A DNA stretch of 64,000 nucleotides from Methylobacterium thuringiense (GTDB lineage: Bacteria > Pseudomonadota > Alphaproteobacteria > Rhizobiales > Beijerinckiaceae): positions 62,001 to 126,000 of the forward strand of contig NZ_BPRA01000017.1 in NCBI RefSeq assembly GCF_022179645.1. Reading direction: 5' to 3'. Each line of letters starts with the position of its first letter. The stretch's first letter is position 1. Positions 54,502-62,923 of the stretch are shown piece by piece. Below the pieces are notes generated by a model. That model had not been told where the DNA came from. It made no database searches and saw only the letters and a list, made by a program, of their open reading frames with translations. The translations under genes were made by a program, and so were the position numbers.

Positions 54502-55872
54502 TCAGAACGTGCAGGCGTCGAAGGCCGGATCGACGGATTTCTGCCAGGGGCCGTCATAATCCGCGAGGCGGTCCTCGGCATGGGTTCGGCCGGCGACCAC
54601 GATCGCTTCGAGCGGCCGCAGAAAGACGGTCTCGTCGCGTCCGGTGCCGTCGCGCCGCGCCCGCGCCTGCAGCCCGCTGCGGCTGATCGCGAGGGCCTCG
54701 GCCGCCACCGCGCCGAGGCTCTTGCCGCCGAGCGAGGCGGCGAGGCCGAGCCGCGGCGCGCTGGCCCGCGCGCATTCGCGCTCCTCCGCGCTCCAGTCCT
54801 TCACGAGGTCCCAGGCCGCATCGAGGGCGGACCCGTCATAGAACAGCCCGACCCAGAAGGCCGCCTGCGCGGCGATCATCGCCGGGCTGCCGACATCCGA
54901 GCCGCGCATCTCCAGGAAGCGCTTGAGGCGCACCTCAGGGAACACCGTGGAGGCGTGGTTCGCCCAATCCGAGACCGTAGCGAACTCGCCCGGAAGCTGG
55001 TCGAGCCGGCCCTGCATCAGGCTGCGGAAGGAGGCACCGGAGACGTCGTGATAGGTCTCGCCGCGCTTGATGAAGTACATCGGCACGTCGAGCAGCCAGT
55101 CGACGTAACCCTCGTAGCCGAAACCCTCCTCGAAGGCCTGCGGGAACATGCCGGTGCGGTCGCGGTCGGTGTCGCGCCAGATCTCGGAGCGGCGCGAGAG
55201 GAAGCCGTTCGGCCGGCCGTCGGTGAAGGGCGAGTTGGCGAAGAGCGCGGTGGCCACCGGCTGCAGGGCCAGCGACACACGCAGCTTCTTCACCATGTCG
55301 GCTTCGGAGGAGAAGTCGAGGTTCACCTGCACGGTCGCCGTGCGCAGCATCATGTCGTGGCCGAGCGTCCCGACCTTCGGCATGTAGCCGTGCATGATCC
55401 GGTAGCGGCTCTTGGGCATCAGCGGGGTCTCGTCCCGCGTCCATTTCGGACTCATCCCGAGATCGAGGAAACCGATGCCCAGCGGATCGGCGGCGCACAT
55501 CAGCGCGGCGAGATGTGCCCGCAACTCGCTCATGGTCTTGTGGACGTCGGGGACCGGCGCACCCGACAGCTCGAACTGGCCGCCCGGCTCGATCGAGATC
55601 GCACCACCGCCGCGGGTCGAGGCCAGCCCGATGATGTTGCCGGCGTCCAGGATCGGCTCCCAGCCGGTCTCGCGCCCAAACCCCTCGAGCAGCGCGCGGA
55701 TGCCGCGCACTCCCTCGTAGGGCACGGGGCTGTGCCCGTCGCGATAGAACGGAATCGCTTCGTGCTCGGTGCCGATGGCGAAGGCTTCCGGCGGCTTCTC
55801 GCCGACGGAAAACCATTCGATCAACTCGGCCCGCGAGGTCAGCGGGGTCGTGTCGGACGTATCGCGCGCCAT
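54502..55872 (-). CDS. gshA: glutamate-cysteine ligase
   Basis: GshA makes gamma-glutamylcysteine, the first step of glutathione synthesis, and glutathione is also the formaldehyde carrier in some methylotrophs. The 456-residue protein is of the plant/alphaproteobacterial type: AFAIGTEHEAIPFYR, IEPGGQFELSGAP, GFLDLGMSPKW, MMLRTATVQVNLDFSSEADM, ANSPFTDGRPNGFLSRRSEIW and the late RGSDVGSPAM. The ATG at 55872 gives the expected N-terminus. It lies 153 bp after rsmE on the same strand. Confidence 0.93.
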   Translation of the reverse strand: MARDTSDTTPLTSRAELIEWFSVGEKPPEAFAIGTEHEAIPFYRDGHSPVPYEGVRGIRALLEGFGRETGWEPILDAGNIIGLASTRGGGAISIEPGGQFELSGAPVPDVHKTMSELRAHLAALMCAADPLGIGFLDLGMSPKWTRDETPLMPKSRYRIMHGYMPKVGTLGHDMMLRTATVQVNLDFSSEADMVKKLRVSLALQPVATALFANSPFTDGRPNGFLSRRSEIWRDTDRDRTGMFPQAFEEGFGYEGYVDWLLDVPMYFIKRGETYHDVSGASFRSLMQGRLDQLPGEFATVSDWANHASTVFPEVRLKRFLEMRGSDVGSPAMIAAQAAFWVGLFYDGSALDAAWDLVKDWSAEERECARASAPRLGLAASLGGKSLGAVAAEALAISRSGLQARARRDGTGRDETVFLRPLEAIVVAGRTHAEDRLADYDGPWQKSVDPAFDACTF

Positions 55873-56025
55873 GCGCTGGCTTCCCGGGACGGAGCGTTCG
55901 GACGAAACGGACGCAGGCGGCGGCCCGCAGCGTGCCGCGGTCAGAGCCCGCAGCCGGCCCGAGTGAGATGTCGTGTCCTTAAGCCAGGGCGCAAGAGCGG
56001 ACAACGTGGGGTCGATTTGCGCCCC

Positions 56026-56778
56026 TCAGCGCGCGTCGCCGAGCACCGCCTGCACCAGGGCCAACACGGCGACCGCGGCGGTGTCGGCGCGCAGGATGCG
56101 GGGACCCAGTGACAGCGCGACGGTGTTGGGGCGGGCGGCGACCTGCTCGCGCTCCTCGGGGGCGAAGCCGCCCTCGGGGCCGACGAGTACCGCAAGCGGC
56201 GGTGGCGCGGCGGGGTTGCAAGCTGCGCGGAGCGCCATCACCGGGTCTGACACCGAGGCATCCTCGTCGCAAAAAACCAGCAGGCGCTCGGGCTCCAGCG
56301 CGTCGAGGGCGGCCGGCAGCCGGGTCAGCTCCGCAATCTCGGGGATCGCCAGGATGCCGCATTGCTCGGCCGCCTCGATCGCGTTGGCGCGCAGCCGGTC
56401 GAGCTTGATACGCTCGCCCTGGGTATAGCGCGTGAAGACCGGCCGGATCAGGCCGGCGCCCATCTCCACGGCCTTCTGGGCCATGTAGTCGAGGCGGCCC
56501 GTCTTCAGCGGCGCGAACAGGTAATGCAGGTCGAGCGGTGCGGGCTGGGGCCGCGTCTGCTCCACGAGACGCAGATCGGCGCTCTTGCGGCCGCTTGGAC
56601 AGATCTCGGCGCGCCACTCGCCGTCGCGCCCGTTGAACAGGAGGACGCTGTCGCCCTCCCCCTTGCGCAACACGGTCAGCAGGTAGCCGGATTGGGCCCG
56701 CTCGAGCGGCAGCACGAGGCCCTGCCGGAGTTCCGCCTCGACATGGAGCCGGGGCGCGGTGAAGTCGTATGCCGCCAT
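56026..56778 (-). CDS. rsmE: 16S rRNA m3U1498 methyltransferase
   Basis: RsmE methylates N3 of U1498 in 16S rRNA. The 250-residue protein has an N-terminal PUA-like domain (RLHVEAELRQGLVLPLERAQ, then HYLLTVLRKGEGD-type segment) and a SPOUT domain with KAVEMGAGLIRPVFTRYTQG, EAAEQCGILAIPEI, VLVGPEGGFAPEE and SLGPRILRADTAAVAVL. The ATG at 56778 has GGAGG upstream. It precedes gshA; ubiA, its common neighbour in alphaproteobacteria, is divergent here with a secreted-protein gene between. Confidence 0.93.
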   Translation of the reverse strand: MAAYDFTAPRLHVEAELRQGLVLPLERAQSGYLLTVLRKGEGDSVLLFNGRDGEWRAEICPSGRKSADLRLVEQTRPQPAPLDLHYLFAPLKTGRLDYMAQKAVEMGAGLIRPVFTRYTQGERIKLDRLRANAIEAAEQCGILAIPEIAELTRLPAALDALEPERLLVFCDEDASVSDPVMALRAACNPAAPPPLAVLVGPEGGFAPEEREQVAARPNTVALSLGPRILRADTAAVAVLALVQAVLGDAR

Positions 56779-57062
56779 CCGGCCTCCCTCGCGTGAGGCC
56801 GTTCTCAAGTCAACGCGATCGGCCGTGGTGCAAAAACATCACGTCCCGCCGGTTTCCACCGAGTCGGCCGCACCATCCCCGTTCCGATGCCCATGACGCG
56901 AAAGCCGCCACATTCCTGTGCGGAATCGGCCGTCATCGAGACCGACAGGCTGTCCGTCAGCGATCGAGCGCCGCGTGCGCCGGTCCGGAGGAAAGCCGGA
57001 GGCCGTCGGCCTGAGGGGGCACGCGCCTCGGTCGCGGCAGTGGGGAGAGGGATACCAGGGTC

Positions 57063-57713
57063 ATGTCGAAGAGGATGTCGCACGGGATCATGTCGTCGAA
57101 GACCATCCCGGCCGTGGTGGGGGCGCTGAGCATTCTGCTCGCGGCGAGCCCCGCCTTCGCGCAGAGCATGTTCGAGCAGATGCCGGTCGCCCCCGGCGAT
57201 GCGCCCCCAGGCGCTGCCGCCGAGCCGTCCGCCGTTGCGGCCCCTTCGATGTCGATGGGGATGGGCGCCCCCTCCGCTCCGATGGGCGTCCCGTCGGCGA
57301 AGTCCGTCGGCCCTCAGGCCGGCGTCGACTGCAACGCCATCCAGAAGACTCTCAACGACCGCAAGAACCTCGTCGCCAAGGCGAACGCCGCCTCGCAGTC
57401 CAAGCAGAAGATGACGCCGGCCGCGGCCTGCGCGCTGTTCGGCCAGCTCCATGCCAACGGCGTCACCGGCATCAAGTGGATCGCCACCAACAAGGAATGG
57501 TGCTCGATCCCCGATTCCTTCGCGCAGGGCTTCAAGACCGACAACGACAAGGTCGGCGGCATCCGCTCGAAGGTCTGCGGCATGGCCGCCCAGGTCACCA
57601 AGATGGAAGCCCAGGCTCGTGCCGGCGGTGGCGGCGAGGGTGGCGGCGGTGGCGGTCTCCTCGGCGGGCCGGGCCTGCAGGGCAGCTTCAAGATGCCCCA
57701 GGGCGCACTGTAA
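57063..57713 (+). CDS. secreted protein of unknown function
   Basis: The 216-residue protein has a signal peptide (cleavage near AFA-QS after residues 20-34), a Pro/Ala/Met/Ser-rich linker (45-85), and a folded-looking core. The core reads VDCNAIQKTLNDRKNLV, KMTPAAACALFGQLHANG and NKEWCSIPDSFAQGFKTD, with four cysteines. The core order (C, C-ALF-L, W-C-I, then V-C) is shared by uncharacterised Rhizobiales exports, as I recall. A Gly-rich tail follows. Starts at 57063 and 57090 are both possible. ubiA follows 42 bp later. Confidence 0.6.
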   Translation: MSKRMSHGIMSSKTIPAVVGALSILLAASPAFAQSMFEQMPVAPGDAPPGAAAEPSAVAAPSMSMGMGAPSAPMGVPSAKSVGPQAGVDCNAIQKTLNDRKNLVAKANAASQSKQKMTPAAACALFGQLHANGVTGIKWIATNKEWCSIPDSFAQGFKTDNDKVGGIRSKVCGMAAQVTKMEAQARAGGGGEGGGGGGLLGGPGLQGSFKMPQGAL

Positions 57714-57755
57714 GGCGGTTCCGTCGTAGACAGACACCGCCCCAGTCCCGGATCC

Positions 57756-58736
57756 GTGCCGTCCGACGAACCTGCGGAGGCGAACCGCCGCGACCTGCCC
57801 CCCTCGGGGCGCGTCGCCGACGCGGTCGCCGGCCATTGGGCCGATCGCTTCGCCCCGCGCGGCTGGCGTCCATTTCTGCGGCTCGCACGCATCGAGCGGC
57901 CGGTCGGCTGGTGGCTGCTGCTGCTGCCGTGCTGGTGGTCGGCGGCGTTGGCCGCGACCGCGGCCGATCGCACCGGCCCGAATCCCTGGCACCTGCTGCT
58001 GTTCCTGATCGGCGCCATCGCCATGCGCGGGGCCGGCTCGACCTACAACGACATCGCCGACCGCGACCTCGACGCTCGCGTCGAGCGGACCCGCTCGCGC
58101 CCGCTGCCCTCGGGCCAGATCGGCACGCGTGCCGCCGTTGTCTTCCTGGTGGCGCAGGCGCTCGTAGGCTTGAGCGTGCTGCTGCAGTTCAACGGCGTCG
58201 CGATCCTCGTCGGGATGGCCTCGCTGCTGCCCGTGGCGATCTACCCCTTCATGAAGCGGGTGATGCCGATGCCGCAGGCGGTGCTCGGCCTCGCCTTCGC
58301 CTGGGGGGCGCTGATGGGCTGGGTCGCCCTGTTCGGGCATCTCGATGCACCGGCCTGGTGGCTCTATGCCGGGACCATCGCCTGGGTGGTCGGATACGAC
58401 ACGATCTACGCCGTGCAGGACATCGAGGACGACGAGATCGCCGGGATCAGTTCCTCGGCGCGCCTGTTCGGAAACCGGCTGATTTTCGCGGTGGGTGTCT
58501 GCTACGGCGCCGCCGTGCTGTTCATGGCGCCGGCGCTCTGGCTCGCGGGAGCCGGAGTTCTCGGCTGGCTGGGCCTCGCGCTGTTCGCGGGCCATCTCGT
58601 CCGACAGGCCCTGCGGCTCGAGCCGGGCGACGGCCTCGGCGCGCTGACGCTGTTCCGGTCGAACCGCGATGCCGGCCTGATCCTGTTCGCGGGTCTCGCG
58701 GCGGACTCGGTCTGGCAGGGTCTTGTCGGCCACTGA
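57756..58736 (+). CDS. ubiA: 4-hydroxybenzoate octaprenyltransferase
   Basis: UbiA attaches the polyprenyl tail to 4-hydroxybenzoate in ubiquinone synthesis, in the inner membrane. The 326-residue protein has about eight helices and both Asp-rich sites. The first is AGSTYNDIADRDLDARVERT with the NDxxDxxxD motif, the second YDTIYAVQDIEDDEIAGI. GTG at 57756 is the best start. It is convergent with the DUF6101 gene (3-bp gap). A partial overlap with the secreted-protein gene's downstream region suggests they share a transcript. Confidence 0.92.
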   Translation: MPSDEPAEANRRDLPPSGRVADAVAGHWADRFAPRGWRPFLRLARIERPVGWWLLLLPCWWSAALAATAADRTGPNPWHLLLFLIGAIAMRGAGSTYNDIADRDLDARVERTRSRPLPSGQIGTRAAVVFLVAQALVGLSVLLQFNGVAILVGMASLLPVAIYPFMKRVMPMPQAVLGLAFAWGALMGWVALFGHLDAPAWWLYAGTIAWVVGYDTIYAVQDIEDDEIAGISSSARLFGNRLIFAVGVCYGAAVLFMAPALWLAGAGVLGWLGLALFAGHLVRQALRLEPGDGLGALTLFRSNRDAGLILFAGLAADSVWQGLVGH

Positions 58737-58739
58737 ACC

Positions 58740-59252
58740 TTACGAACGCGCGATGATCTCGTTCTCGTTCCGATAGATCTGCGGGCGGGCCGGCAGGCGG
58801 GCGGACTTGCGGCGCACCAGGAAGCGCGGGCGGCGGCCGTTGAGGAGGCCGTGGCGGCGGCGCTGGCGGGTGTTGCCGAGGGCGACACGGCCGAGCTGGC
58901 GCGAGACGGTGGCGAGGCCGCCGCCTTCGCGGATGATCATGCGCGGCAGGCCGGACTTGGCGGCGAAGTCGCGCCACATCGCGACGACGTCGTCCTCGCC
59001 GAACGGTCCGAGACGGACCAGCACCTCACCCTCCGCATCGACGAGGAGGAGGCTGAAGCGGTCCTCGCCGCAATCGTCCGATTCGCCGGGGGCGAAACCG
59101 AGGGCGATCCCGGCGGCCTCGCCGGGGACGATCATCGGGAGCGGGCTCGCGTCGAAGGCGAGGTCCACGGTCGACAGAGCGACGCCGTCCTGCATGAGTT
59201 CGTCCTGCGTGTCGGCGGGGCAGTGCTGGTCGGAGAGAGAGAAAGTCTTCAT
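58740..59252 (-). CDS. DUF6101-like protein
   Basis: The 170-residue protein resembles DUF6101. It has VDLAFDASPLPMIVPGEAAGI, FSLLLVDAEGEVLVRLGPFGEDDVVAMWRDFA (positions about 66-97), GLPRMIIREGG, and a basic C-terminal QRRRHGLLNGRRPRFLVRRK. The last part looks like a PilZ-free RNA- or phosphate-binding tail. No function is known. It overlaps no gene and is convergent with ubiA. Confidence 0.65.
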   Translation of the reverse strand: MKTFSLSDQHCPADTQDELMQDGVALSTVDLAFDASPLPMIVPGEAAGIALGFAPGESDDCGEDRFSLLLVDAEGEVLVRLGPFGEDDVVAMWRDFAAKSGLPRMIIREGGGLATVSRQLGRVALGNTRQRRRHGLLNGRRPRFLVRRKSARLPARPQIYRNENEIIARS

Positions 59253-59521
59253 CCTGTCGACGCCCTGTTTCGGTCGGCGGCCTCTGTCGGACCGCTCGTC
59301 ATGACAAGCACAATCGCGTCTAACCTCCTCAGAGTGGCTTAAGAGCGAGCGTTAAGCGATCGTGGAGATCGGCATTGCGCCGGGAATGCTCAACGGATCC
59401 TTGCTGTAATTGCGCCAAGTCGATCGTATCGGGTTCTGCGCCGCGATCCTTGTGGATGCCGGCGAATGCCGCTTACAACGAGGCCTCCCTCGGATCCCCG
59501 CGGCGACAGCATCCGGACCGC

Positions 59522-60364
59522 ATGGCCGACACCGTCCTCCCCGCCGACACGCGCGACCTCGTCGCGGCCCTACTTCCGCGCGCCCGCGAGGCCGTCCTCG
59601 AGGCGGCGGCGCTGGCAAAGCCGTTCTTTCGCGCGGGTGGCCAGACCAGCGCGAACGTCTGGTCGAAGGCGGGCGGCTCGCCCGTGACCGAGGCCGACGT
59701 GGCGGTGGACACCTTCCTGAAGGTGCGCCTGAGCGAGATCGAGCCACGCGCCGCCTGGCTCTCCGAGGAGACCACCGACGATCCCGTCCGGCTCACCAGC
59801 GAACTCGTCTGGATCGTCGACCCGATCGACGGCACCCGCGCCTTCCTGTCGGGACATCCCGACTGGTCGATCGCGGTGGCGCTGCTCGCGCATGGCGAGC
59901 CGGTGATCGGATTCGTGTTCGGGCCGGTGCTCGACGCGCTCTACGAGGCGACCGCCGGCGGCGGCGCGAGCCTGAACGGCGCGCCGATTCGTGCCTCCGG
60001 CGCCGGCGCGCTCGACGGCATCCGCGTCACCGGGCCGAAACCGCTCCAGGACCGGCTGCTGCGCGGCGCCTGCAAGCGCGGCGCTCCGCCGGAGCTGACG
60101 CGGGTCGACCGCATCCCGTCCCTGGCGTTGCGCGTGGCGCGCGTTGCCGAGGGCGTCATCGATCTCGGATTGATCTCGAAGGATTCGCGCGACTGGGACC
60201 TCGCCGCCGCCGACCTGATTCTTCGCGAAGCCGGCGGGATGGTCTGCGATCTCGACGGCGCACCCGCCCGCTACAATCGGCCGGAACCCCGGCATGGGGA
60301 GCTGATCTCAGCCCCCGGCACGCTTTGCGAACCGGTGCTCGCGGCCCTCAGGGCCGCGGGCTGA
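59522..60364 (+). CDS. inositol monophosphatase/CysQ-family phosphatase
   Basis: The 280-residue protein belongs to the metal-dependent inositol phosphatase fold. Metal-site motifs are SEETTDD, the DPIDGT motif in VWIVDPIDGTRAFLSG, and RDWDLAAADLILREAGG. These enzymes dephosphorylate 3'-phosphoadenosine 5'-phosphate, inositol phosphates or histidinol phosphate. The DGTRAF variant is found in CysQ- and HisN-like relatives, so I leave the substrate open. The ATG at 59522 gives the family-length product; the extension to 59375 lacks conserved sequence. Confidence 0.85.
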   Translation: MADTVLPADTRDLVAALLPRAREAVLEAAALAKPFFRAGGQTSANVWSKAGGSPVTEADVAVDTFLKVRLSEIEPRAAWLSEETTDDPVRLTSELVWIVDPIDGTRAFLSGHPDWSIAVALLAHGEPVIGFVFGPVLDALYEATAGGGASLNGAPIRASGAGALDGIRVTGPKPLQDRLLRGACKRGAPPELTRVDRIPSLALRVARVAEGVIDLGLISKDSRDWDLAAADLILREAGGMVCDLDGAPARYNRPEPRHGELISAPGTLCEPVLAALRAAG

Positions 60365-60367
60365 ACG

Positions 60368-60610
60368 TCAGACCCGGTGCGCGCTCGTCTCGTTGAGACG
60401 GACTGCGGCGGGGGTGATGCCGAGGCGCTCGGCGAGATGCCAGCGCAGTTCGCGCGGCGAGTGATACCGGTAGGACCGGTCGATCAGGTGGGTGATGTCG
60501 GCGGGGACGGCGCTGTCGAAGGCGCCCCGGCTCAACCGCTCGACCCGGAACGTCGTCGCGTCGGTGACGGGCGAACGGCCGGAACGGCGGGGTGTGTACT
60601 CGAACTGCAT
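60368..60610 (-). CDS. small protein of unknown function
   Basis: The 80-residue product (MQFEYTPRRSGRSPVTDATT start) has a plausible helical second half: ADITHLIDRSYRYHSPRELRWHLAERLGIT. Composition is balanced, with two Tyr-His pairs. Its stop is 3 bp from that of the convergent phosphatase gene. No family is recognised and no membrane segment is present; the starting ATG has only a purine-rich upstream patch. Confidence 0.5.
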   Translation of the reverse strand: MQFEYTPRRSGRSPVTDATTFRVERLSRGAFDSAVPADITHLIDRSYRYHSPRELRWHLAERLGITPAAVRLNETSAHRV

Positions 60611-60866
60611 TGTATTTTTCTTGGCTTTCTTGCGGTCGTGTTTCTCGACTGTCTCGAGATCGACCTCGTTTCTGATTGTTTGTAATGACGTCGCGATGAA
60701 CGGCAGCCCGTCGCACGGTCGTTTGGCTCGGTGGCAATTGCCGAGGCACCGTGGTGGCCGTCGATCCGATGGGCGCCTGGGGCTGCATCGGAGTCCGCTT
60801 CGGAAGTGGGACGCTGTTCGCGTCCGGGTCCGATGCCGGCGCTGAGGGCCGGCATCGGGTAAGGCG

Positions 60867-61076
60867 TCAGGCCGCCTGGAGGTTGCCGGCAGCGTCCTTG
60901 CCGCTGCGCTTGTCGGTGATCACCTCGTAGGAGACCTTCTGGCCTTCCGCGAGGCTGCGGAACCCTGCCCGCTCCACGGCCGAGATGTGCACGAAGACGT
61001 CGTTGCCACCATCGTCAGGCTGGATGAAGCCGTAGCCCTTGGTCTCGTTGAACCACTTAACAGTACCGGTATTCAC
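60867..61076 (-). CDS. cold-shock protein (CspA family)
   Basis: The 69-residue protein is a CspA-type single cold-shock domain, an RNA- and ssDNA-binding barrel. It shows [20 protein letters not shown] with RNP1, [13 protein letters not shown] with RNP2, and a Lys/Gly-rich end. The start is GTG at 61076 with AAGGAA nine bases upstream. A long upstream leader with a stem-loop at 61103-61146 is typical of csp genes. Confidence 0.93.
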   Translation of the reverse strand: MNTGTVKWFNETKGYGFIQPDDGGNDVFVHISAVERAGFRSLAEGQKVSYEVITDKRSGKDAAGNLQAA

Positions 61077-61102
61077 GTAATCGTTCCTTGTCGTATTTCT
61101 GA

Positions 61103-61146
61103 CGAACCACGGGCAAGCGCCTGCTCGGCGCGAGCATGGTGGTTCG
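61103..61146 (-). promoter_or_regulatory. stem-loop in the csp leader
   Basis: CGAACCAC (61103-61110) and GTGGTTCG (61139-61146) pair perfectly around a GC-rich 28-nt interior that may also fold. It lies 27 bp before the csp GTG. Known csp leaders carry temperature-sensitive structures; this role is inferred. The rest of the 61077-61381 gap shows nothing further. Confidence 0.4.
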
Positions 61147-61381
61147 TGTCCGTCGGTATGTCGGATGAGCGGGTGCCGAGGCGACTTGAATCATGCGCGC
61201 TCGGATCCGTTTAAGACCCGCTGTCTGCCATGTAGAGGATCGAAGCGGCCACAACAAGACGGTGCGGACGCTTTCCGGGGCGCGAAACCCGTTGGCCGCG
61301 GGGTCGCGGCGGCCATGCAGCCCTGTCGTTTTCGCGAGCGCCGGTCCATATACGGTTCGGCTCCAAGCAGTTAGGCATTCC

Positions 61382-61771
61382 ATGGCGGGCATCTCGGTTT
61401 CCCTCGAAGGCGCGAACATTCAGTTGTCTTTTCAAAAAGACGAGCAGTCGACCGCCGTCGTGATGGATGCCCGGGCCGCCCGGGCGCTCGTACGCGCCGT
61501 GGGTCAATTGCTGACCGCGATCGACGACGGCGACGAGCCCGAAATGCCGGAGGAATTGAACGAGGAGGACATCGCGATGCTCGACGTGACCTCCTCGGCG
61601 ATCGAGGTCGGCACCGACGAACAGGGTCAGCCCGTGGTCGCGCTGCAGGCCGGGGCGTTGCCGCCGTTCCAGCTCCGGCTCACCGACGAGGAGGCCCGGC
61701 ACGTCGCCACCAGCCTCGCCGAGATTCTGGCCGCCCCCCGCGACGTGCGCACCTCCCACGGCGGGCACTGA
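61382..61771 (+). CDS. protein of unknown function
   Basis: The 129-residue protein starts MAGISVSLEGANIQLSFQKDEQ and continues with a helical ARAARALVRAVGQLLTAIDDG, an acidic stretch around EMPEELNEEDIAML, beta-like VGTDEQGQPVVALQAG and a final LRLTDEEARHVATSLAEIL. It is soluble and acidic, without cysteines. No domain recognised. It is divergent from the csp gene. Confidence 0.6.
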   Translation: MAGISVSLEGANIQLSFQKDEQSTAVVMDARAARALVRAVGQLLTAIDDGDEPEMPEELNEEDIAMLDVTSSAIEVGTDEQGQPVVALQAGALPPFQLRLTDEEARHVATSLAEILAAPRDVRTSHGGH

Positions 61772-61780
61772 CCGCAAACG

Positions 61781-61816
61781 AAAAAGCCCTCCGCGCCGGG
61801 TTGCTGCGCGAAGGGC
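61781..61816 (-). terminator. intrinsic terminator of the Pro-rich gene
   Basis: An 11-bp stem with one wobble (GCCCTCCGCGC at 61786-61796 with GCGCGAAGGGC at 61806-61816) and a 9-nt loop is followed on the minus strand by five T residues (61781-61785). It lies 25 bp past the stop at 61841. Confidence 0.8.
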
Positions 61817-61840
61817 CTCGTTAGCTTCGATGGGGCGCGA

Positions 61841-62062
61841 TCAGAGCCGGATACCCGGATCGCTCGGGCCGCCGGGCAGGTAATCCGGCTCGGAGCCCGG
61901 TCCCTTGGGCTCGTCGATATCGGGATCGTCCACCGGATAGGGCGTGCGGGGCCCCGTCGGTCCGATATCCGGCAGATCGCCGGGCTCGACCGGTGGCGGA
62001 AGGTCGCCGGGGATGTTGCCGCCGGGAAACGGTTCGGGGGTCGGCATGCCGGGATTGGCCAT
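61841..62062 (-). CDS. small Pro/Asp/Gly-rich protein
   Basis: The 73-residue product is unstructured-looking: MANPGMPTPEPFPGGNIPGD at the start and repeated PDIGPTGP, VDDPDIDEPKGPG and PGGPSDPG. It has no membrane or signal segment. Similar short Pro-rich proteins occur in Methylobacterium genomes, by recollection. The AUG is preceded by GAGGAGC 8 nt away, and the good terminator downstream argues it is transcribed. Confidence 0.55.
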   Translation of the reverse strand: MANPGMPTPEPFPGGNIPGDLPPPVEPGDLPDIGPTGPRTPYPVDDPDIDEPKGPGSEPDYLPGGPSDPGIRL

Positions 62063-62212
62063 GGCGCAGCTCCTCGATCGGTTGTGGGGATGCAGGAGCA
62101 ATCTCCGAGCAACGCCGGGGTTCCGGGACGATCTTGTTGCGAATTGCCGCGGGAACATGGTTCGGAGCGCCTCGTTGGCCGGGCAACACCCAACATTGAT
62201 GGAGTATCGTCG

Positions 62213-62791
62213 ATGCCGGACATCAACCAGACCAAGATTCTCATTCTCGCGACCGACGGATTCGAGCAGAGCGAACTGACGGTACCGCAGGAGAAACTGT
62301 CCGAAGCAGGCGCGACGGTGCATGTCGCCGCGCCGACGTCCCGCCAGTCCAAGGACGCGATCCGCGGTTGGGACAAGACCGACTGGGGCAAGAGCGTGAC
62401 GGTCGATAAGGATCTGGAGAGCGTGAACTCGGGCGATTACGACGCCCTCGTGCTGCCCGGCGGCCAGATCAACCCGGACAAGCTGCGGCTCGAGCCGAAG
62501 GCGCTCGAGATCATCAAGAGCTTCCTGACCTCGGGCAAGGTCGTCGCCGCGATCTGCCACGCACCGTGGCTGCTGATCGAGGCCGGCGCGGTGAAGGGTC
62601 GCAAGCTGACCTCGTTCGGCTCGATCAAGACCGACGTGGTCAATGCCGGCGGCCATTGGGTCGACGAGCAGGTCGTGACCGACGGCGGCATCATCACCAG
62701 CCGCAATCCCGGCGATCTCGACGCCTTCTGCGCCAAGATCATCGAGGAGGTGAAGGAAGGCCGGCACGAGCCGCGCAGCCTCGCCGCCTGA
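62213..62791 (+). CDS. DJ-1/PfpI-family protein
   Basis: The 192-residue protein has the class I glutamine-amidotransferase-like fold of PfpI/YhbO. Segments: KILILATDGFEQSELTVP with the conserved Glu, DYDALVLPGGQINPD, and the nucleophile elbow VVAAICHAPWLLIEAG with Cys-His. Relatives act as glyoxalases, deglycases or stress chaperones. Starts downstream of position 62084 in the same frame are less plausible than MPDINQTKI at 62213. It is divergent from the Pro-rich gene. Confidence 0.9.
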   Translation: MPDINQTKILILATDGFEQSELTVPQEKLSEAGATVHVAAPTSRQSKDAIRGWDKTDWGKSVTVDKDLESVNSGDYDALVLPGGQINPDKLRLEPKALEIIKSFLTSGKVVAAICHAPWLLIEAGAVKGRKLTSFGSIKTDVVNAGGHWVDEQVVTDGGIITSRNPGDLDAFCAKIIEEVKEGRHEPRSLAA

Positions 62792-62814
62792 GCCATCGAA
62801 CGAATGCGTCACCC

Positions 62815-62847
62815 AACGCCGTCCGTCCTTTCGGGGCGGGCGGCGTT
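62815..62847 (+). terminator. stem-loop after the DJ-1/PfpI gene
   Basis: AACGCCGTCCGTCC pairs with GGGCGGGCGGCGTT (two wobbles) around a 5-nt loop, 23 bp after the stop. It has no T-tract; the role is inferred from position. Confidence 0.55.
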
Positions 62848-62923
62848 CCGCGTTGGTGGTCCCGTACGAACGGATTGATCCCGGACCCACGGCCGGACAC
62901 AATCGTCGGTCAGGATTGAAAAC

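Noticed and set aside
57063-57713. ubiA-rsmE-gshA as one operon
   Set aside because: ubiA is divergent from rsmE here, with a secreted-protein gene between them, so the usual grouping is only positional.
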